From the NCBI GenBank assembly GCA_005888315.1, contig VAWH01000049.1, positions 1 through 35,893 on the forward strand: 35,893 bases of DNA. Reading direction: 5' to 3'. Positions 32,915-35,893 of the stretch are shown here, piece after piece. This stretch comes from Actinomycetota bacterium. GTDB lineage: Bacteria > Actinomycetota > Thermoleophilia > Gaiellales > Gaiellaceae. The notes below the pieces were generated by a model. The model searched no databases. It was not told where the DNA came from and saw only the letters and a program-made list of their open reading frames with translations. Position numbers and translations under genes: made by a program. Each line of letters starts with the position of its first letter. The first letter of the stretch is position 1.

Positions 32915-33552
32915 GGAGGTACTTGTCAGACGCGGGCGCACTCGCCCGCAAGGACCTGCTGCTCGAGTTGCGGGCGCGCGACACGCTGCCGGCGATGCTG
33001 CTGTTCGTCGTCTCGGTGCTGGTCGTCTTCCATTTCGCGCTTCCGCAGAATGCCTCGGCCCGCGCGTCGCTGGGGCTGCTCTGGGTTGCGATCCTGTTCA
33101 CTGCGCTGCTCGGGCTTGGTCGCGCCTTCGTCGCCGAGCGCGAGCAGGGAGTGCTCGACGGGCTCGTGCTCGCGCCGTCGGACCGGAGCGCGATCTGGGT
33201 CGGCAAGGTCGTCGCCACTTTGGCCTTCCTCGTCGTCGCGGAGGTCGTGGCGCTGCCGGCGTTCGCGCTCTTCTTCACCTCGATCGACGCCACGACGGTC
33301 GCCGGAGTGGCGCTGGCGGATATCGGCATCTGCGCCGTGGGAACGTTGCTCGCGGCGATGGCGGCGGCGGGCCGCGCGCGCGAGTTGCTGCTGCCGCTCC
33401 TCTTCCTGCCGCTCGCAATTCCGATCGTCGTCGGCGGCGTCGGCTCGAGTCTCGCCGCCTCGAGCGGCAAGTACCTCGGCTTCCTGGCGCTCTACGACGC
33501 GATCTTCGTCGTGCTCGCCTGGGCGGCCTTCGAGTACGTCGTCACGGAGTAG
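32911..33552 (+). CDS. ccmB: Haem exporter permease CcmB
   Basis: The 213-residue product has six TM helices and the CcmB pattern: ALARKDLLLELRARDTLPAMLLF, LLWVAILFTALLGLGRAFVAEREQGVLDGLVLAPSDRSAIWVGKV (about residues 56-100), and ARELLLPLLFLPLAIPIVVGGV. It is the membrane partner of CcmA. ATG 32911 overlaps the ccmA stop. A GAGGAGG run lies just after this start, 3 nt before a TTG at 32923, an alternative I consider less likely. No ccmC follows; repeat copy D and then ccmF on the other strand come next. Confidence 0.9.
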   Translation: MRRYLSDAGALARKDLLLELRARDTLPAMLLFVVSVLVVFHFALPQNASARASLGLLWVAILFTALLGLGRAFVAEREQGVLDGLVLAPSDRSAIWVGKVVATLAFLVVAEVVALPAFALFFTSIDATTVAGVALADIGICAVGTLLAAMAAAGRARELLLPLLFLPLAIPIVVGGVGSSLAASSGKYLGFLALYDAIFVVLAWAAFEYVVTE

Positions 33553-33560
33553 CCGGCTGC

Positions 33561-33624
33561 GGCGTCGCTTGCGATGCCGCCGAAGAGGCCGCGCCGACAT
33601 GTGCGGCGCGGCCGCTAAACCCGG
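33561..33624 (+). repeat. Two-hairpin 3' repeat, copy D
   Basis: It starts 8 nt after the ccmB stop. Hairpin 1 is GGCGTCGCTTGCGATGCC. Hairpin 2 has perfect 10-bp arms, GGCCGCGCCG (33587-33596) and CGGCGCGGCC (33604-33613). The tail is CCGCTAAACCCGG. It lies on the ccmB sense strand and ends 17 nt before the ccmF stop. Confidence 0.85.
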
Positions 33625-33641
33625 TCGGCTATGCCTAGCCG

Positions 33642-35657
33642 CTAGCTCCTACCGGGCACAGGTAAAGGAGCGCCCGTTTCTGCCCTCGCCGCCAGGCGCC
33701 GCTGCTCGCGCGCGTCCGGCCAGAGCGTGATCACCGAGCCGAGCAGGAAGACGAAGCCGGCGAGCCAGACCAGGTTGACCAGCGGCTTCACGAGGACCTT
33801 GAGGTAGACGGCGGTGACCTCGCCCTTCCGGAACTTGAATTCGTCGCCGATCACGAACAGATCCTGCGCACGGAGCCAGTCGCGCTTGATCGCGACCTCG
33901 TTCGACGTCTGGTCCTCCGCGAAGTACCGATTCTTGCCCGCCATGATCGTGCCCGCCCGCTTGCCGTTCTCGGTCACGGCGATCCGGGCGCGGAGCTCGA
34001 GATGGTTCGCCGCGCGTCGCTCGACGCTGTCGAGGTAGGTGAGCGTGTAGCCGCGGATCTTCATCGTGTCCCCCGGCCGGAAGCGCTGGATCTTCGTCGC
34101 CCCGTATGCGCTCGAGCCCGCGACGCCGATCGCGAGCAGGACGACGGCGGCGTGGACGACGTAGCCGCCGTAGCGACGACGGTTCCGCGCTACGAGCCCC
34201 GAGAAGGCCGACCACCAGGTCGGCGCGCCGAGCGCCTTCCGGGCCCGGGTGCCGCGGGCGAACTCGTGCACGATCGCAGCAAGTGCGAAGGCGGAGAAGG
34301 TGTAGGCGAGCAGCCCCGGCGTGCTCGAGCCGGCGCCGAGTGCGATCAGGATCGCGCCGACCGCGAGCGCCGCGATGGCCGGCCAGAGCACAGTCTCCCC
34401 GAGCGCGCGTAGCGATGTTCGCCGCCAGGCGACGAGCGGCCCGATCCCCATCAGGAGCAGCAGGGGGAGGCCGAAGACCTTCAGGAAAAAGTTGTAGTAG
34501 GGCGGGCCGACCGTCACCGCCTCGCCGCGCACGGCCTCCGACAGCAACGGGAACGCGACTCCCCAGAGCACGGTGAGCGTGAAGGCGACGAGCAGCAGGT
34601 TGTTGTAGAGGAAGGCCGCCTCTCGCGACGCAAGCGACTCGAGCTTCGTGCGCGCCCGCAGCAGCGGCAGCCGCCAGAGGATCAGCGCGGTTGAAAAGGC
34701 CGCAGCAAGGGCGATGAAGCCGAGGAACCAGGCCCCGATCGGCGACTGCGCGAATGAGTGGATCGAGTTGATCAGGCCGCTGCGGGTCAGGAAGGTGCCG
34801 AAGATCGAGAGGCAAAAGGCGCCCGCGACGAGGGTCGCGTTCCAAACTCGCAGCATGTTCTTCTTCTCCTGCACCATGACGGAGTGGAGGAAGGCCGTCG
34901 CCGCCAACCACGGCATCAGCGCTGCATTCTCGACCGGGTCCCACGCGTAATAGCCGCCCCATCCGACTTCCTCGTAGGCCCACTTCGCGCCGAGCAGGAT
35001 GCCGATCCCGAGCGCCGTCCACGCGAGGATCGTCCACCGGCGCGTGGCCACGATCCAGCGCTCGTCGAAGCGGCCGGAGAGGAGCGCGCCGGCCGCGAAC
35101 GCGAACGGGATCGTCAGGCCGACGTAGCCGAGGTAGAGGAGCGGCGGGTGGATCATCATGTAAGGGTTCTGGAGGCTCGGGTTGAGCCCGGCGCCGTCGG
35201 CAGGCGCCACCTGCGTCGCGAACGGGCTGACGACGAAGACGAGCAGCAGCGCGAAGAAGCTCGCGACGGCGCCGAGCACCGGCACGGTCCACGGCAGCAC
35301 CTCCGTCGCCAGACGGCGGTTGAAAGCGACGGCCGCCGAGCCGAGACCGGTCAACACGAACAGCCAGAGCAGCAGCGAGCCGGCCTGCCCGCCCCAGAAA
35401 GCCGTGTACACGTAGGGGAACGGCAGAGCTTTGCTCGAATGCTCGGCGACGTAGGCGAAGGAAAAATCGCGCGTCCGGAACGCATTCAGGAGCACGATCG
35501 CGGCGACCGCGCTGGCGCCGAAGGCGGCGAAGAGCGAGTTCCGCGCCGAGTCGACCAGTCGGCGCCGCCGCGTGTAGGCGCCTAGGCCGCCGCCGACCGC
35601 GGCGTAGAGCGCTAGCCCGAACGCGAGCGAAAGCGAAGCACGGCCGAGATCCTGCAT
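33642..35657 (-). CDS. ccmF: Cytochrome c haem lyase CcmF
   Basis: A 671-residue, roughly 15-TM protein of the CcmF/CcsA family that attaches haem from CcmE to apocytochrome c. The WWD domain reads WGGYYAWDPVENAALMPWL, and the four conserved His positions appear in MIHPPLLYLG, AFLHSVMV, NSIHSFA and YVVHAAVV. A large soluble loop lies near the C terminus (about 510-620), before the last TM helix. ATG 35657 is preferred; an upstream TTG at 35675 would extend it by only six residues into the palindrome arm. It is preceded by ccmE on the same strand with a 163-bp palindromic spacer. Confidence 0.94.
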   Translation of the reverse strand: MQDLGRASLSLAFGLALYAAVGGGLGAYTRRRRLVDSARNSLFAAFGASAVAAIVLLNAFRTRDFSFAYVAEHSSKALPFPYVYTAFWGGQAGSLLLWLFVLTGLGSAAVAFNRRLATEVLPWTVPVLGAVASFFALLLVFVVSPFATQVAPADGAGLNPSLQNPYMMIHPPLLYLGYVGLTIPFAFAAGALLSGRFDERWIVATRRWTILAWTALGIGILLGAKWAYEEVGWGGYYAWDPVENAALMPWLAATAFLHSVMVQEKKNMLRVWNATLVAGAFCLSIFGTFLTRSGLINSIHSFAQSPIGAWFLGFIALAAAFSTALILWRLPLLRARTKLESLASREAAFLYNNLLLVAFTLTVLWGVAFPLLSEAVRGEAVTVGPPYYNFFLKVFGLPLLLLMGIGPLVAWRRTSLRALGETVLWPAIAALAVGAILIALGAGSSTPGLLAYTFSAFALAAIVHEFARGTRARKALGAPTWWSAFSGLVARNRRRYGGYVVHAAVVLLAIGVAGSSAYGATKIQRFRPGDTMKIRGYTLTYLDSVERRAANHLELRARIAVTENGKRAGTIMAGKNRYFAEDQTSNEVAIKRDWLRAQDLFVIGDEFKFRKGEVTAVYLKVLVKPLVNLVWLAGFVFLLGSVITLWPDAREQRRLAARAETGAPLPVPGRS

Positions 35658-35823
35658 TAGTGCCCCATCCAGCAATACCTGCCGGCTGCTGGCCCACGAT
35701 CACGCGGCGCCAGAGTCCACCCTCGCTCTTGCCAAGGCTGCCAGCCTTGGCCGCGAGCGAGTGCGGCCTCTGGCTTGGTGCTCGCGACCCAGAAGCTCGG
35801 CGGCATTACTGGAAGGGGCACTA
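35658..35823. repeat. 166-bp imperfect palindrome spanning the ccmE-ccmF gap
   Basis: TAGTGCCCC (35658-35666) matches GGGGCACTA (35815-35823) in inverted form, and the next ~13 bases of each arm also agree at most positions. The centre is a perfect 9-bp stem, GCCAAGGCT/AGCCTTGGC (35731-35751), with a GCC loop, and CTCGCTC/GAGCGAG and GCCAGAG/CTCTGGC pair between. The midpoint of the ends is 35740.5 and of the core 35741. One arm contains the ccmE stop codon and the other abuts the ccmF ATG. Confidence 0.75.
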
Positions 35824-35893
35824 GCTCTTCGCCGGCGAGTACTTAGACGGGCACTTCGTCGTGATCGACGTCGCGGCGAGGCTGCTGCCGTTG
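35821..35893 (-). CDS. ccmE: Haem chaperone CcmE (C-terminal end only)
   Basis: Only the last ~23 codons are visible, reading NGSSLAATSITTKCPSKYSPAKS and then TAG. The TKCPSKY motif is the typical CcmE end (often AKCPSKY). The haem-binding His region is outside the window. The stop (35821-35823) is the edge of the palindrome before ccmF. The order ccmE-ccmF is normal for System I; ccmA-ccmB on the opposite strand is a split arrangement. Confidence 0.8.
   Translation of the reverse strand, partial: NGSSLAATSITTKCPSKYSPAKS

Noticed and set aside
32911-32925. TTG 32923 as the ccmB start
   Set aside because: The GAGGAGG run would be only about 3 nt from it, too close, while ATG 32911 overlaps the ccmA stop as in the other coupled genes.
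35658-35675. TTG 35675 as the ccmF start
   Set aside because: The extra six residues come from the palindrome arm; ATG 35657 gives the usual N terminus.

Overview
The window is a GC-rich chromosomal segment that begins inside dnaA and crosses a replication-origin neighbourhood: dnaA (minus), an origin-like gap, then rpmH-rnpA-yidD-yidC-jag-rsmG and parA-parB (plus). The frequent GTG starts, the codon use, a mycobacterial-like response regulator/kinase/HtrA trio, an MptB-like mannosyltransferase and TreT plus OtsA suggest an actinomycete. A deep-branching class such as Thermoleophilia is my best guess. That assignment is inference; there is no rRNA in the window to test it.

Layout. 1-5.3 kb: replication, ribosome, membrane-insertion and chromosome-partition genes. 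5.3-10 kb: a small acidic protein, a hairpin-rich gap, tRNA-Ile, a bifunctional-nuclease (DUF151) protein, and a minus-strand operon of HAD hydrolase, CPBP protease (apparently frameshifted), L,D-transpeptidase and chorismate mutase. A DUF2203 protein diverges from that operon. 10-19.2 kb: cell-envelope genes, namely an MscS channel, a class A penicillin-binding protein, an MptB-like glycosyltransferase, a DUF2079 membrane protein, GT4 and GT2 glycosyltransferases and a Ser/Thr kinase. 19.2-26.7 kb: moeA, a membrane M28 peptidase, a two-component system, an HtrA protease and an RsbW-like ATPase. 26.7-30 kb: two trehalose enzymes (TreT and a GT20 synthase). 29.6-31.4 kb: moaC, a Mog/MoaB protein and a UbiA/MqnP prenyltransferase. 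31.6-35.9 kb: a metallophosphoesterase and cytochrome c maturation System I genes (ccmA, ccmB; and ccmE, ccmF on the other strand).

The most unusual content lies between the genes. A ~65-bp two-hairpin repeat occurs at four full loci (one tandemly duplicated), with two degenerate relatives. The full copies all lie on the sense strand within about ten bases of a stop codon, and their stems differ in ways that mostly keep pairing. Two ~160-bp imperfect palindromes fill other gaps: one exactly spans the ccmE stop to the ccmF start, the other separates two convergent genes. A ~190-bp gap before tRNA-Ile holds five hairpins in tandem.

Other points worth checking are a one-base frameshift that removes the last catalytic motif of the CPBP protease, and two enzymes (HAD, M28) with substitutions at usually catalytic positions. 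No phage, transposase, CRISPR array or rRNA was seen.
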